A stretch of 64,000 nt of DNA from Piezodorus guildinii (taxonomy: Eukaryota; Arthropoda; Insecta; Hemiptera; Pentatomidae): the NCBI GenBank assembly GCA_023052935.1, contig CM041293.1, positions 149,180,968 to 149,244,967 of the forward strand, written 5' to 3'. Numbering within the stretch: position 1 is the stretch's first letter; the number at the start of each line of letters is the position of its first letter. Positions 1 to 15,065 of the stretch are shown piece after piece. The translations under genes were made by a program, and so were the position numbers. The notes under the pieces are model-generated. The model saw only the letters and a program-made list of their open reading frames with translations. It ran no database searches and was not told the origin of the DNA.

Positions 1-735
1 GAAATGAAAAAATAATTTTTATTCTGGGACAGCTAGTCCCCTAAGAATAATATAAATGTACATTAAAGTATTAATCTTCTGGCTATTACGTCTACAAAAT
101 ATACATCATACAACAAATTATACTGCATATTATGAATAAAAACAAAAATAAAAAAAATGCATACATACACTTAAACACACGCATATATATGTACAAGGTA
201 ATATTGCAACCTTATAATTGATAAAAGAAATAAAATGAACTGAAACATTGAATAATAAAAAAAAAATAATAATAATAATAAATAAATAAACAGCGTAAAT
301 AGTCAAAACTTATAAAGGCGCGGTAGACTGATATTCAAGGAGATGGATAAATAGTTTATGCTTGAAGGAAGTTAAGGATTGGGATGTACGAATAGGCATG
401 GGTAAGGAATTCCAAAATGAGGTAGCACGAATAACGAAAGATCTCTTGAAGGAAGTAGTTCTGTAGGAGGGAATGAACAGGTTCAGCGACTGGGATCTTG
501 TGTTGATAGAATGGACAGAGGAGAGTGGAGTGAACATGTTATAGATATAGAGGGGTTTTTGGTTCAAAAGGATTTATAAAGATGGGTTCCTAGGAAGTAC
601 TGCCGTCGGAATTTCGGATAAAGCCACTTCAACTCGGCATACCAGGTGGAGACCTGAGAGCGCCTGGGAATTCCGAAGATGAATCTAATGAAACAGTTCA
701 TTAGTCTCTTCAGCCTCAAGAGAGTAAAAATATTA
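1..735 (-). mobile_element. L2/CR1-like non-LTR retrotransposon fragment, 3' end
   Basis: This is a 5'-truncated element on the minus strand. Its 3' end lies at the left: positions 20-45 read, on the minus strand, as the short GGGAC...GTCCC motif followed by AGAATAAA-like sequence. The same terminus occurs near 4741-4765 and 58969-58990. The coding part is split by a frameshift near 565-570. Minus strand about 570-725 encodes the FIRFIFGIP...AELKWLYP...RRQYFLG block, and 310-567 encodes the C-terminal block with SLNLFIPSYRTTSF and WNSLPMPIR. In L2/CR1-type ORF2 proteins these blocks lie downstream of the reverse transcriptase. No YADD motif remains, so it is a dead 3' fragment. Confidence 0.8.
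310..567 (-). pseudogene. C-terminal end of an L2/CR1-like ORF2 protein
   Basis: The 85-codon open frame corresponds to the last part of an L2/CR1-like polyprotein. Key matches to the two better copies in this window (3545-3988 and 57902-58684) are NTRSQSLNLFIPSYRTT, the FVIRATSFWNSLP block and the SFKHKLF ending. The leading codon is TTG, not ATG, so this is not a true gene start. The protein continues upstream in another frame to about 725, which shows a frameshift. The segment has no catalytic residues. It is a relic and is not expected to be functional. Confidence 0.75.
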
Positions 736-1861
736 ATTTTTTTTTTGGGGTCCGTAAATTTAGCAAGCTTATGTCTATTAAAGAAGCGTTTTAAGAAGTA
801 AGTATATACGTCAAGCTTCTATTTGATAGGTACTTATATAGATTCGAATATGATAGCCTGAGTTCAAAGCTGAAGGTTTACTTTTTTTCTGCTCGTGTCA
901 ATCTGTTGTCAAACATAAGTCATAAATACGCTCCTGTGTTTGATTGAATATAGGGTGATAGCCTATGTATACTGTGGGATAAGTTCCGTATATAAGTGTG
1001 ATTGTAAAATGCTGTGATTCTTCATGTTTGAGTTTTATTTTCTATATCTTAGAATAGTTTTGTTCTTTGCATAATTGGAGTTGTAATATGTTGAATAGGA
1101 TCAATGTTAAATGTAATTTTGCGTATTCATTCATTCATCGATCTATCCTTTTCACGTTTCATTATATAATATATAAATTCACCGATATATTTTCTATACC
1201 TTTTTTTAATATCCATCTGTCTGCTATTAAATTGATAACATAACAGTTTTGCATCATATTATACAAAGCCTTAATATTCAAATTAATATGTTTATGACTC
1301 TTGATATTTTCGCATCACCTTCTTAATATTGAATTTAAATCACCCAAAATCATAAATTGTTAATTATAAAACAATAGGAAAAGCTTAGAAGAGCACTCAA
1401 TTATTACATTATGGAGCTCATCGAATGGTATCGAAGGCACTATCGAAGTCACGTCCTAATAATCGCCAGCCTGGATAAAGCCATTGTGAAAGGGCCGAAG
1501 CTGCTAATGTGTGTGCCGATCTTATCTCTTAGCAATTAGCAACAACTCTGCAGGGCCCTTCCCAAAAGGGCTGTTTGGATTCCCCCACCCGTCCCTTCGG
1601 TCCTGTATACTCTGCGACTTTTTCTGCTACCATTGCCAGTCCTTTGTCAGTTTTTGTTTCTCTTTCCGGACCAGCAAATCCCTTTTGCCCTCTCTTCAAA
1701 CTGGAAAACGGTTGAGCTTACACATGTCCCCATGTGGACCCTCTTCCCAATCGATCTTATGTCACTAGCACATTCATGAAGTTTTGAATGAGGTTTTTCA
1801 CCGAGATAAATGTTTTGTTTCTTTTTGTTGAGTATTACAAGAAATGAAGCTTCTGATAAAG

Positions 1862-1906
<45 letters not shown>

Positions 1907-3149
1907 AAGGTAATTTATAACTTCTATAGCAATGACTTTTTATTTTTTCTTCATTAACGAATTTCTGTTGTTTTAGGCGACCTATGCGTCATATACTTTT
2001 GAACAATTTTGTCAATAAAATGTACAAACAATTTTCGTTATATATATAATTTAAGAAGTCAACACTGATTGGTAGGTGTGCATAACAATTTTAAACATTA
2101 AAAAATCATAAAGAATACTGATAATCATTAATTTAAAATTATGTTAGTTTTCAATTATCACTATTAAAAATGTCCTAAATCGGACTGATTGTAATATTAC
2201 TCAATAAAGCATTGTTTCTGAAAAAAAGTTTTCAATGAATTATCCAATGTATAGCTTAATTGTTATATTTTAATTTTTTTTAAATAATATTATGTGTATT
2301 GCGAGGCAGTTTAGTTAAAATATTTCTATTACTAGAATTATAGAAAGGTGAAAACCAAATCAATACTCACAAAAATATGGGCAGGATCCTACGATTTTCG
2401 TATGCTAAGGGTATCTAAATGGTTAAATAATATAATATTCCCCTTCTAAATTTTTAACTCAACTTCAGTCTTATATGCGCGATTTATTGACACACATTTT
2501 CTTAATTATCAACCTCAACCCTGAGCCTGATATCAAAATAATTACATTCGGTGACAGTACCCTACAATCTTTATGAAATTAATTTGTGTGGCTATATTTT
2601 TTTTGTTCGATAAATATTAAATAGAGGCTGAAACGTTGCGATGACTGGAAATTAAATAAATTGTTTAAAAAAATATATCCGAGAATTCTTTTGTAAAACG
2701 GCCTAATATTTATCAAACAAATATTCAAACAAAAGGACAATTACGACAATGATGAGAGAAAAATATATTTTTTTGTTTATCTTAAAGTATTTCCATTACT
2801 GATTTAACCTTGTCAAATTCTTGATTTCTCTAAAAAAGTCCACTCAATTAGCAAATGTTTTACTGTTTTTAACGTATTTCTACAGTTTTCACTAGTTGGT
2901 GCTTCAAGGTGTCTTAGGAGATAGCTATGTGTAATTTGGCTGGGTCAAATTCTGTCCTAACCTTAGAATTTCTACTTTTCTCTTTAAAATGTTCATAATG
3001 GTCTTCAATATATGTCGTTTCGATCCATCATTGCCCAGATTTTTCTTTTTCCTTTTCTTTTTGTTCTCCAATTTTATTAATAGTATTCATGAGATTTTGT
3101 TCCCACTAATCTACTTCAATTTCTTTATTGTAGTTTTTTAATTACTATT
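736..3149. other. Intergenic AT-rich sequence, no gene recognised
   Basis: No coding region is supported. A poly(A) tract at about 1861-1908 may be the scar of a retrotransposition event, but no element body was recognised upstream. The GC-richer stretch 1440-1770 contains an 85-codon open frame with no recognisable motif. Confidence 0.5.
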
Positions 3150-3391
3150 TGGTACGGGGGGAGCGTTAATTATTGTCTAGGTACCGGGTTTCTGGTTAGG
3201 AATAGATTTCTTTCCGCTTTACGGGACGTACAGTTCTTTAGTGAAAGAATATCGGTTGCTATATTTTAAGGGCGTTGGCTTAAAATCGCGTTTATAAACA
3301 TTCATTCTCCCACCGAAGACAGTGATGATGAAGTAAAATGCGAATTTTATGATAAACTAGAGTCGGTTTACGATAAGTTACCACGAAATTA

Positions 3392-4480
3392 GGAATTCTT
3401 TTTCTTTTTCTTTTTATTAATTAAATCCGTCGTACATTTTCCACCTTAAAACTTCTAAATTACCTCCATCCCCTTCTCCCTATCGAAACCCGTAAGCTCC
3501 TGGTAAGCTCCTTAATATTTCCCCACTTTGACTACTGCTGTGCGGTGTATGGAGGTGTCTCTGGAGATCTCGAGGTAAAACTAAAACGAATGTTTAACTG
3601 CTTTATACGTTTCATCTTTGGGATATCCAGAGACACCTCTATCACCCGATTTTACGAAGAGTTAAAGTGGCTTTACCCTTCCTTCCGCCGCAAGTATTTC
3701 CTAGCATCCTTCCTCTACCAGGTTATCCAATCCCAGTGTCCGTCTTACATCTTTGATCTCCTTAAATTCAAATCCTCTGTGCGTTCCCGTAACACCCGCT
3801 CGCGGCCTTCTGATCTGTATATAACATCTCATCGATCCACAGCTTTCGATAGATCATTCTCAATCCGATCCGCATCCTTATGGAACTCCATTCCTTCTAA
3901 TATCCGGAACTCCCAAACTCTCTCAACATTTAAATCCCGACTATTTAGCCATTTCCTATCAATACAATTCCCAAATAATCCCAAATAGATGCTAATTTCA
4001 AGGAAGATCAACAGATGTCTTTTAGATTCGTTTATTAGTTTATTCAATTTTCATTTCCTCGGATACACTAACAGCAAATATCATTTAATTTTTTTTTCTT
4101 TTAATCTTTGCAAGATGTAAGATTAAATTATTTATTATTTTGCAAACACTCAGAAGAAATGTAATTTTTTTTTCTTTACTTTATGTTAAAATTGTATGTA
4201 TCTTTTTTGTTCCTATGTCAACATATATCGAAAAATTGTAATCTCTTTTTTATTTATATTTTATTTGAAAAATGTATATAAAAGTGTATATACGTGCGTG
4301 TGTGTGTTGAGTGCAGATATGCATATTTATATATGTGTGTGTTTGTGTGTATGTATATATATATTTTTTTATTTTTAAATCTTATTATATCTTTTAAAAT
4401 TATTTATATATTTTGTTGTTGTGGTGTTAACATACGTTGAAGAACTATAATTTCTATTCTTTTTATATTTTATTTTAAAA

Positions 4481-4528
<48 letters not shown>

Positions 4529-4792
4529 AAATCTTATTATATTTTTTCATTATATCTTTTTTTTTTTTTTGTTCTTATGTTAACATACATTTATATTTTT
4601 GTTTGTGCATTTTTATTAGAATCTGTCTCTTATGTTCAGCTTATTTATACATGTTGTTAGTTTAATTTTATTGTTTTCAATCATTATACTCTAAGACTAG
4701 ATTCTTAAGCTAACTTTTTATTTCCTGCTATGTTATTCTAAAGGGACTCGTCCCAGAATAAATAAAGAATTATTATTATTATTATTATTATT
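3392..4792 (+). mobile_element. L2/CR1-like retrotransposon inserted in RTE copy 1
   Basis: This is a 5'-truncated L2/CR1-like element. It is flanked by AAATTA direct repeats at 3386-3391 and 4793-4798. Removing the insert and one repeat rejoins the RTE reading frame exactly, which is strong evidence for the boundaries. The insert holds the end of an ORF2 (to 3988), an AT-rich 3' region of about 750 bp containing (TA)n at about 4484-4512, and a terminus with GGGAC...GTCCCAGAATAAA followed by (ATT)n at 4770-4792. Confidence 0.88.
3485..3988 (+). pseudogene. L2/CR1-like ORF2 C-terminal fragment
   Basis: The frame is open from about 3485 to a TAG at 3986-3988. It encodes the region downstream of the reverse transcriptase: FPHFDYCCAVYGG, FIRFIFGISRDTS, YEELKWLYPSFRRKYFL and the ASLWNSIPSNIR ending. 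The 3545 codon that opens the longest frame is GTG, and coding similarity extends upstream of it, so it is not a start. Catalytic YADD is missing because of 5' truncation. It resembles the 57808-58684 copy but belongs to a divergent subfamily. It is a dead-on-arrival insertion. Confidence 0.8.
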
Positions 4793-7255
4793 AAATTACA
4801 TTAAGATAATACTAGGCGACGCGAACGCAAAGGTTGGAAGGGAAGAAGTATATCGTCCTACAATCGGTAAAGAAAGTTTGCACGAATATAGTAATGATAA
4901 TGGGACCCGACTAATAAACTTTGCCATTTCGAAAAACCTAGTAATCAAAAGTACTACATTTACACATAAGGATATTCATAAGTATACGTGGACATCGCCG
5001 GATGGACAAACACGGAATCAAATCGATCATGTTTTAATACAAAACAGATGGCAAAGTAGCATAATTAACGTGAGATCGTATCGGGGGGCAGAATGCTGTT
5101 CTGATCATGAATTAGTAATCGCGAAACTTCGACAAAAACTAAATACAAAAAAGAGAACACCGAACTATATTCGTCCCGAGAATTTTGATTTAGTTAAATT
5201 GAACAACCTCGAAATTAGAAAACAATTCGCGATAGAAGTAAAAAATCGGTTCGAAGCTTTGGAATCTTCAGACGAGGAACACAAAGATGTAAACAAACTA
5301 TGGGAAGGGATCAGGGATAATATTAAAGAGGTCGGTAATTTATGTCTTGGAAAAATCAAAAATAAAAAGAACAAACCTTGGTTCGACAGGGATTGTCAAA
5401 ATATGTGCGAAAAAAGAAAAACCGCTAAACTGAATTCCTTAAATAATCCAAGCGATAATAATGTGGCTTATTTTCGGTTAGTAAAGAATGAAACTTCAAA
5501 ACTCTTAAAAAATAAGAAAAGAGAGTATCTTAAAGGCAAAATAATAGAAATAGAAAAACACAGAAACGAAAATGACGTAAGAGAGATGTACAAAGGTATA
5601 AACAAATCGCGTAAAATATTTGAATCTCTATTGAATGCGATTAAAGATGCAAATAACAATATAATTGCGGATCCTTCTGAGATATTAAATAAATTTAAAC
5701 AACACTTTGACGGCATCTTAAATCCGGAAAATAATAATCAATCTCCTCTCTCTGAATATCAGAGCGCTGAACCATGGATAGACGCACCGAGTAAAGAGGA
5801 AGTCGAAATGGCGATAGGAAAATTAAAACGTTATAAGGCCGCAGGAAATGATAATATCACGAGTGAATTAATCAAGGCGTGTGGAGAAGCGGGCGTTTCC
5901 AATATACATTTTTTAGTTAAAAAGATCTGAGAAACTGAAAAAATGCCCGAGGAATGGAAAGAATCAATACTTATTCCGATTCACAAAAAAGGACCTAGGT
6001 CGGATTGTAACAACTATCGTGGGATCTCTCTCCTCCCAGTATGCTATAAGATATTCTCGTCAATTCTAACTAGTCGAATCACGGAATACGCTGAGGAAAT
6101 TATCGGAGATTACCAATGTGGTTTTAGGCGGAATCGCTCGACTATTGACCAAATATTTTCCTTACGTCAAATATTAGAGAAAAAAATGGAATACAACTGT
6201 GTATTCCATCAACTTTATATCGATTTTAAAAAGGCTTATGATTCAATAGACCGTCAGAAGCTATATAACATCATGATTGAACAGGGAGTACCTAGAAAGT
6301 TAGTAAACCTAGTAGATATGTGTTTGTCGGAAACATTCCATAAAGTTAGAATCGGTCATAATTACTCTTTAATATAGCTTTAGAATATGTCATAGAAAAG
6401 GTGATGTGTACCGAGAAAGGTTTAAATATGGGTGACAAGATTCCGGTTTTGGGGTATGCCGATGATCTGGTACTGCTAGGTGAAGACACGGAAACCATAT
6501 AACTAAATACAAGTGTGTTAATAAAAACCGGTAAAGAAATAGGACTCGAATTAAATACCGATGAAACGAAGTATATGATTCGTATCAGAAACGGTGTCGA
6601 TCTTGGTGATATTGATGTATCAGATCATACTTTGGAACACGTAGAGAAATTCAAGTATTTAGGTTCAATTATAACTAGAAAAAATGAAATACAGGAAGAA
6701 ATAAAGTCCCGGTTAAAGGTGGGAAATGCGTGTTATTATTCAGTTGCTAAGTTACTTAGTTCGCGGCTTCTATCTAAAAACTTAAAGATTAGAATTTATA
6801 AAACTATTATTCTTCCAACGGTTCTTTACGGATGTGAAACGTGGCCGCTTACTTTAAAGGATGAACAGCGGCTTAAGGTTTTCGAAAATAAAGTATTGCG
6901 TAAAATATTTGGTCCAAAGAAAGATGAGGCCACTGGGGAGTTTAGAAGGTTGCATAACGCGGAATTGCGGAACTTGCATCCTGTGAATATAATTGAGCTG
7001 ATTGCATCGCGGAGACTCAAATGGGCGAGTAAAGTTGTTGGGCTCGATGACGAACGGATTCCGAGAAAGTTGGTATTTGCTGATCCGACTGGTAGGCGTC
7101 CGAAAGGTAGGCGGAAGCGGAGATGGGAGGATTGCGTTAAGGCTGATCTCGGGAGCTTGGGCTTGAATGGTGAGCATTGGACGAGTCTGTGTAGGCGGAA
7201 TTTGGTGGTATCGGCATCGAACCTTCGGGTTCGCTAAGCCTATTATTATTAGTAG

Positions 7256-8087
7256 TTTTTTAATTCCTTCTTCTATCATGATCAATTTCGCATTTGACTG
7301 ATACCGATCCCAAAACTACAGTTTAAGCTGTTATTTTGGTTGGTTTGTGAAGCTTTCTACATAAAAGTTTATAAATAATCGCAATTGGACCATCAATAAC
7401 AAAAATAACATACTTTCCTCTTTTCAGGTATGATTTATGAATTTAAGTTTTAGAAAAAAAGAATGGAATGAATAAGTCCCAATCTGGACTTAATCAGTAC
7501 CTTATTGTTCCATGCTTGCTAGTTTGGCTTGGAAATTTCAAGCCTTTGGTTTTCCTTGAACCGAAAATTTGATGACAGTTTTCATGTAAAAAATTTGGTC
7601 GAAATGTGTTTTGTCATAAAACATTAATCGCAAGAAAGAATTATAAACAGATATAAACAAACAACTACTTTGATTTGTATGAAAAAATATCCTTTTGCTA
7701 AATCTATTAAGAGTTGGTCTCTATTGACTTGTGTCTAAAAATAGTGTTGGTGTTGCTACCGTTGGAAATTTGATATTATTTCTGTATATAACATTTGTTG
7801 CAAGGATCTAATGTTTCGGTGCATACTAGTTTCAAATTAAGAAATTAAACGCTTTGCCTACATTTTTTATTTTTGTGTTGAAGTCTTCTTGATAAACTCT
7901 CTCTGTTGTTATAACTTAAATTAAAATTTGGACTATACTTCCATGTCAAAAATTGTGGCAAATATTTTTTTTTATGCAATATTTGTCGCATGGACCTACC
8001 ATTTAGGAGCTACATTGGTTTGAATGAAAAAAAAAAAAAAACACTTTCCCAATGTACCAATCTCTTATGTACATAAATAACTTCTTT
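7256..8087. other. Intergenic, two diverged direct repeats, no gene
   Basis: No gene is seen. Segments near 7795-7850 and 7979-8030 share a pattern (A-A-C/T-ATTTGT-GCA-GGA-CTA followed by CATACTAGTTT / TACATTGGTTT), so they look like an old duplication. Poly(A) at 8027-8041 and a T run at 8083-8089 border the next element. Confidence 0.4.
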
Positions 8088-8722
8088 TTTTTAAAATATT
8101 TATTTATTGAAATTTATATTCCAACAAGTAAATATGCTAAAAGAAAAATCACACGAGACAGACTTGTAGAGGAGCAACCCAATGGAAGCACTCCAATAAC
8201 TATTTTAAACAAGAAGGTCTCGAGGCCATCTTCTTTTTAGACGCCTTGGAGGATTGTCAGGAATGGTAGAGGAAACAAGGACTGAAACTAGTGGGTTAAT
8301 GAGGGAGTGGAGTTTGTCATGGAAGCAATGATACCTCGTATGGGCCAAATCAGCAACATATGGGACATTAAGGTATTTATGGATGAGTTTGTTGGTGACA
8401 AAGTAAGGAGCATTGAGGATTTTTCGAAGGATTTTGGATTGTAAGGATTAAAAACGGAAAGAATTGGATGGTTAGTAGAGCCCCAAAGCTCAACACCGTA
8501 CGTCCAGATAGGCCTTATGATGGTAATATAGATGAGCCTTTTGTAGTTAAGTGGAAGGTTAGAAAGCGAAAGCGTTAGGCAGTTTCTTGTCGTTTTAGTC
8601 TTGTGTGCGGATTCCAAGTTAAGCGTTTGTCAAGTAGGAGTCCTAGATAGCGAATCTGTTCAACCGGGACAAGCGGAATATTATTAAAGGACACTGTAGG
8701 GCAGGATGTCGTAGGTTTATTA
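8088..8722 (-). mobile_element. Decayed Jockey-like retrotransposon fragment J3
   Basis: The minus-strand sequence follows the 3' end of the Jockey-type ORF2 and part of its 3'UTR. A block near 8206-8275 matches the element's GGTCTCGTGGCC...GAGGAGGATTG region around the stop codon. The body runs to about 8722, where the match to the intact copies stops, so it is 5'-truncated. A T run at 8083-8089 could be the reverse complement of its poly(A) tail. No target-site duplication was identified. Confidence 0.75.
8288..8617 (-). pseudogene. Jockey-like ORF2 C-terminal relic
   Basis: The residues NYKRLIYITIIRPIWTYGVELWGS align with NKLLIYKTVLKPIWTYGLELWGT of the intact copy (49-51 kb), which identifies the segment as the region after the reverse transcriptase core. 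The rest of the frame drifts out of register, showing indels. No catalytic motif is present. It is an old, inactive fragment. Confidence 0.72.
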
Positions 8723-9502
8723 CAAAGCATAAATAATTAAAAATAACTTTTGTTTTTGAAGATTATTTCTTTCTCTCTCAACCTTCTATAATTTATCAAC
8801 TCCTCCCTACACTCAATTTGTCCTTGACTGAAAAAAAAACAGTCATATCTTTGAATTATTGTTTCTCCAAGTCAGGAAGATATTCTAAAGCCCCCTTTTT
8901 CAAAGACTATTACTTTATTTTTATTTTTGGATATTTTTAACCTTACGACTGATATACATATTTCATTAAATGGATTTCAATTTCCCAGCAACAGGTCATT
9001 CACATCGGCTAATCCAATTCCGATTATGAGAGATTCGGGGAAGGAAGCAACCAATTAAAAGCCTCCGTGTATAAGGACCGGTTAGCCTGCGGCTCGTACC
9101 AAACAACCGGTAGCCCCTAATCGTTATAAATGAACTAACCAACCCTTCCAAGGACCTTTTCCTTTAATGAAGCGGTAATTAATTGTAAACACAAAGACAG
9201 AATGTGGTCTTAGTGAATTAGCGGCTATTGTCTTCACTCTTCCCCTTATCTGTTTACATCTCATTATCTGATAGCATTTGTTCCAGACCTTATTTCGAAC
9301 GGTAACGAGCTGTGAAAAAGAAGAGGAACAAAAAATACAGTTAGGGGCGCTCCTAGAGTTATATTTCGTCCTCTGCTTCAGCCAATCACTCAGAGGCTAG
9401 TAAAGAAACCGCCATATCATTAAATATTTAAGTGTACACAAAAATGGGTGATTTAATATATATAATATATATATTATATATTATATATATATATATAATA
9501 TA

Positions 9503-9568
<66 letters not shown>

Positions 9569-9649
9569 AAAAGTGGCATAATTATTCGGTTATCCTTTTG
9601 ACCATTTATATGATGTAAATATAAATATGTTCATGACGCTAGTTCGTTC
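8723..9649. other. Intergenic, no gene recognised
   Basis: A GC-richer stretch at about 8990-9420 has no open frame or repeat that I recognise. It is followed by a (TA)-rich tract at about 9458-9506 and a T run to 9567. Confidence 0.4.
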
Positions 9650-9730
9650 TATCCCCACATTATAAGCTAGAACTTGAAACTTAAACTAAAACCAATGAAA
9701 ACAAGCTGCTGGTCTTAAAATAAAAGTACT

Positions 9731-10838
9731 CAACAACAATTTTTATTGAGTAAAATTACAATCTGTCCCAATTCGGACATCAATAGTAGTGCTGAATGAT
9801 ATCACACATACTACATTCATACAATATTTACAAGGCATAAAATTACAATAAAATATATACACAATAATGAATCAATACAATAAAGTCAAGAATTCACTTA
9901 TACCTACATACACATACACACACTCATATATACATCACATTGAGTGGAGAATCTAGCCAGTACTAGAACTCCAATATATTTACAAAAGGTCGCGGGGCCA
10001 CTGCCGTTTCAACCTTCTAGGTGGGTTGTATGGATGAGTGGAGCTGGATAGGGATTGAGCTAGAGGACTAGGATGATAAATGAGGTTCTGGTGGAATTTG
10101 GATGGAATTAGGTCTGAAATAAATGTAACATTAAGGTCGTGGTGCAAGGTATAGTTTGAGACATAATAAGGAGCATTTAATATTGTACGGAGGACTTTGG
10201 ATTGAAAGGATTGAATGCGTTTGAAGTTAGAACGTTTAGCTGTCCCCCACAGTTCAAGTCCGTAGGTCCAGATAGGCTTAGTATCGTCTTGTAGGTTAAT
10301 AATTTGTTGTCAACTGTAAGTTCAGTTTTTCTGTTAAGTAGTCGGTATAACTGTCCAAATCGTCAGTTGAGTTCTTGTCTTTTAAGTCTTGTATGTGGGT
10401 TCAAAGTCAATCTTTTGTCTAACAGTATGCTAAGATACCGGGCTGTATCTGAGAGATGAATTTTAATGAGTTGAAATAAACTGGCGGACAGGATTTTTCG
10501 TTTAAGAGTAAAGGTTATGTGTTTACGTTTGGCTTCGTTCGCCTTTACACGCCAGTTATTACACCAGTGTTCGATAAGGAAAAGGTGTCTCTGAAGGTTT
10601 AAGGATGCTGTTTCAGGATTGGAACAGGATGATAGGATGGCGGTGTTGTCTGCAAAAGTTGGCAGAAAGGTATCAGGATATGTAGGAATATCAGCAGTGT
10701 AAAGGATGTAGAGGACGGGTCCCAAGACGCTGCCTTGTGGAACACTGGCCTCAACGGGATAAAGGTTAGAAAATTCTACCTCAGCGAACTCGGAAGGAAC
10801 GGTTTGAGAGATAGGATCGGAGAATGAGGTATAAAAAG
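9731..10838 (-). mobile_element. Jockey-like retrotransposon fragment J4
   Basis: This is a 5'-truncated minus-strand element. It is flanked by AAAAGTACT at 9722-9730 and 10839-10847. The 3' end at the left begins with the complement of a T/A-rich tail. The 3'UTR runs to about 9985 and differs from that of the two full-length copies, so it is a related subfamily. Similarity to ORF2 continues to about 10829. The last 9 bp on the right are unexplained filler. Confidence 0.78.
9985..10829 (-). pseudogene. Jockey-like reverse transcriptase relic with mutated FADD box
   Basis: The best frame (10363-10725) starts at the GPVLYILYTADIP block just after the QGS motif. It continues through a catalytic box reading FADNTAILSS, then DKRLTLNPHTRLKRQELN. 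In the intact copies the box is FADDTAILSS, so the second catalytic aspartate is changed to asparagine. Frameshifts separate this from the C-terminal part (about 10000-10350), which still matches PIWTYGLELWG and the PRRLKRQWPRDL ending. It is non-functional. Confidence 0.8.
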
Positions 10839-11030
10839 AAAAGTACTACGTCGCATTTATGGACCAATCTGGTAAGATGACAAGTAAAGAAGGCGGAGAA
10901 ATCCTGAACTGGACCTCATACGGACGTAAGCTCCTCTTGGTCTCGTAGCTAAGCTCGTCTTAGCTGGAGGAGGCCTAGCTGCAAGAGAGAGGCTGATTGA
11001 TGAGGAGGCCATGAGTCAGCGATGAGTTGC

Positions 11031-14290
<3,260 letters not shown>

Positions 14291-15065
14291 AAATATCTGG
14301 TGAGCCCAATTCACGACTTTCACTTATCTTCATGGTTAGAATCAATTTAAGTATTTTCAAATAAATTTAGAGATAAAAATAAATTGCTTTAGAATTTATT
14401 AGTGTTTAAAAATTAAAAATATTTTATTAAATAATCTATTATATTATTATGTGTGACAAACAATTAGTTTTATCCGCTATTCATCACTCTCTATTAACTT
14501 TCACAATTTCTAATAAAAGATAATTTTTTTTTTAATATCTTTAGCTTTTTATTGGTATTTTATGCATCTATATTAGAGTTCCTATGTTCAATGACGCAAA
14601 ATTTGCTTAACGAATATTTGTTTGCTATTTTTCCCTTTAATTTGATTTTGAATTCGTTCAACATATATATGCGCCCGTTTTTTATCAATGATAACAAGGC
14701 GATATCATTAATGTTTTTGAATCTACAAAATTAAAAGTACTTTAGAGAAAATAAAATTCATCATGTATGCTATATCAGACTCTTTTAATCGGAATGATAT
14801 TAAAACCCATTAATTTTTACACCGATATAGCGAGTTTAATAAAAACCGTTAGATCCATTTTTTCTTAAATCTATAATTATTATTAAAATATTAAAAATGT
14901 GCAAAACGCATGGTATAAAGTAGCACATATGGTCATCCGATTTTAGTTAAAAAGATGCCTTAACATCTGACCCGTATCGTCTTGAATATGAAATTTCAGT
15001 TTCCCACGACTTTTTGTTTTTGTGCTAGACAACACAGACACACAGAACTTTTTTGGTACTTGTAT
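14291..15065 (-). repeat. Repeat X copy, minus strand
   Basis: The left end carries the conserved terminus ATCTGGTG.GC..., with ACGACTTTCACTTA (14312-14325) as subterminal repeat. The body matches other copies at the blocks reading, on the minus strand, GATTTT...TTTTTATTAAACTCGCTATATCGGTGTAAAAATTAATGGG and TGAAATTTCATATTCAAGACGATACG. The right end is lost near 15065. It is noncoding. Confidence 0.75.

Larger units (their letters stand above)
3150..7237 (+). pseudogene. RTE-like endonuclease-reverse transcriptase pseudogene
   Basis: The parent protein nicks target DNA with an apurinic-type endonuclease and reverse transcribes its RNA. Visible blocks in order are: INIHSPTEDSDDE (about 3306-3345); GDANAKVG (4815-4838); [16 protein letters not shown] and SDHELV of the endonuclease (about 4987-5120); [10 protein letters not shown] (5830); NNYRGISLLP (about 6010); GFRRNRST (6120); YIDFKKAYDS (6217); YADDLVLLGE (about 6457); and YGCETWPLT (6829). 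Lesions visible are a TAA at 3267, the L2-like insertion, a TGA at 5928 where the frame continues into MPEEWKES, a 58-bp deletion after 6367 that removes the QGDSLSP reverse-transcriptase block kept at 52156-52213, and a TAA at 6500. The first endonuclease residues are not recognisable. It is not functional. Confidence 0.88.
3150..7255 (+). mobile_element. RTE-like non-LTR retrotransposon copy 1, interrupted and decayed
   Basis: This is the longest RTE-type copy here. Coding sequence is visible from about 3150 (GTGFLV at 3180), is interrupted by an L2-like insertion at 3392-4792, and resumes in the same frame at 4799. It ends at a TAAGCC plus (ATT)n tail near 7237-7255. That tail is shared by the copies at 17375, 21757 (minus), 34736 (minus) and 53092, so it marks the 3' end of the family. 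The 5' end is truncated or unrecognisable upstream of about 3150, and no target-site duplication was identified for this copy. Family assignment rests on the APE-type endonuclease followed by RT and a C-terminal YGCETW...RPKGR..RRWEDC region typical of RTE-clade proteins in insects. Confidence 0.85.
9650..11030 (+). pseudogene. RTE-like C-terminal relic split by a Jockey-like insertion
   Basis: Sequence at 9650-9730 reads ELET*TKTNENKLL..., and 10848-10900 reads RRIYGPIW. Joined across the Jockey-like insertion J4 and its AAAAGTACT duplication, the frame becomes KVLRRIYGPIW. That is the conserved block after the reverse transcriptase in RTE-type proteins (compare KVLRKIFGPKK at 6886-6918). 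It is followed by a degenerate RRRRNPEL segment. Several stops are present. It represents a different RTE-like family from the main one in this window. The assignment rests on a short block. Confidence 0.55.

Noticed and set aside
1511..1768. 85-codon frame in a GC-richer patch
   Set aside because: Cys/Ser/Pro-rich but no known motif; surrounding sequence gives no gene structure.
6826..7285. Minus-strand open frames antisense to the RTE-like C-terminus
   Set aside because: They recur wherever the RTE C-terminus occurs (also 16963, 17051, 52750) and are shadows of the sense coding, with no motif of their own.
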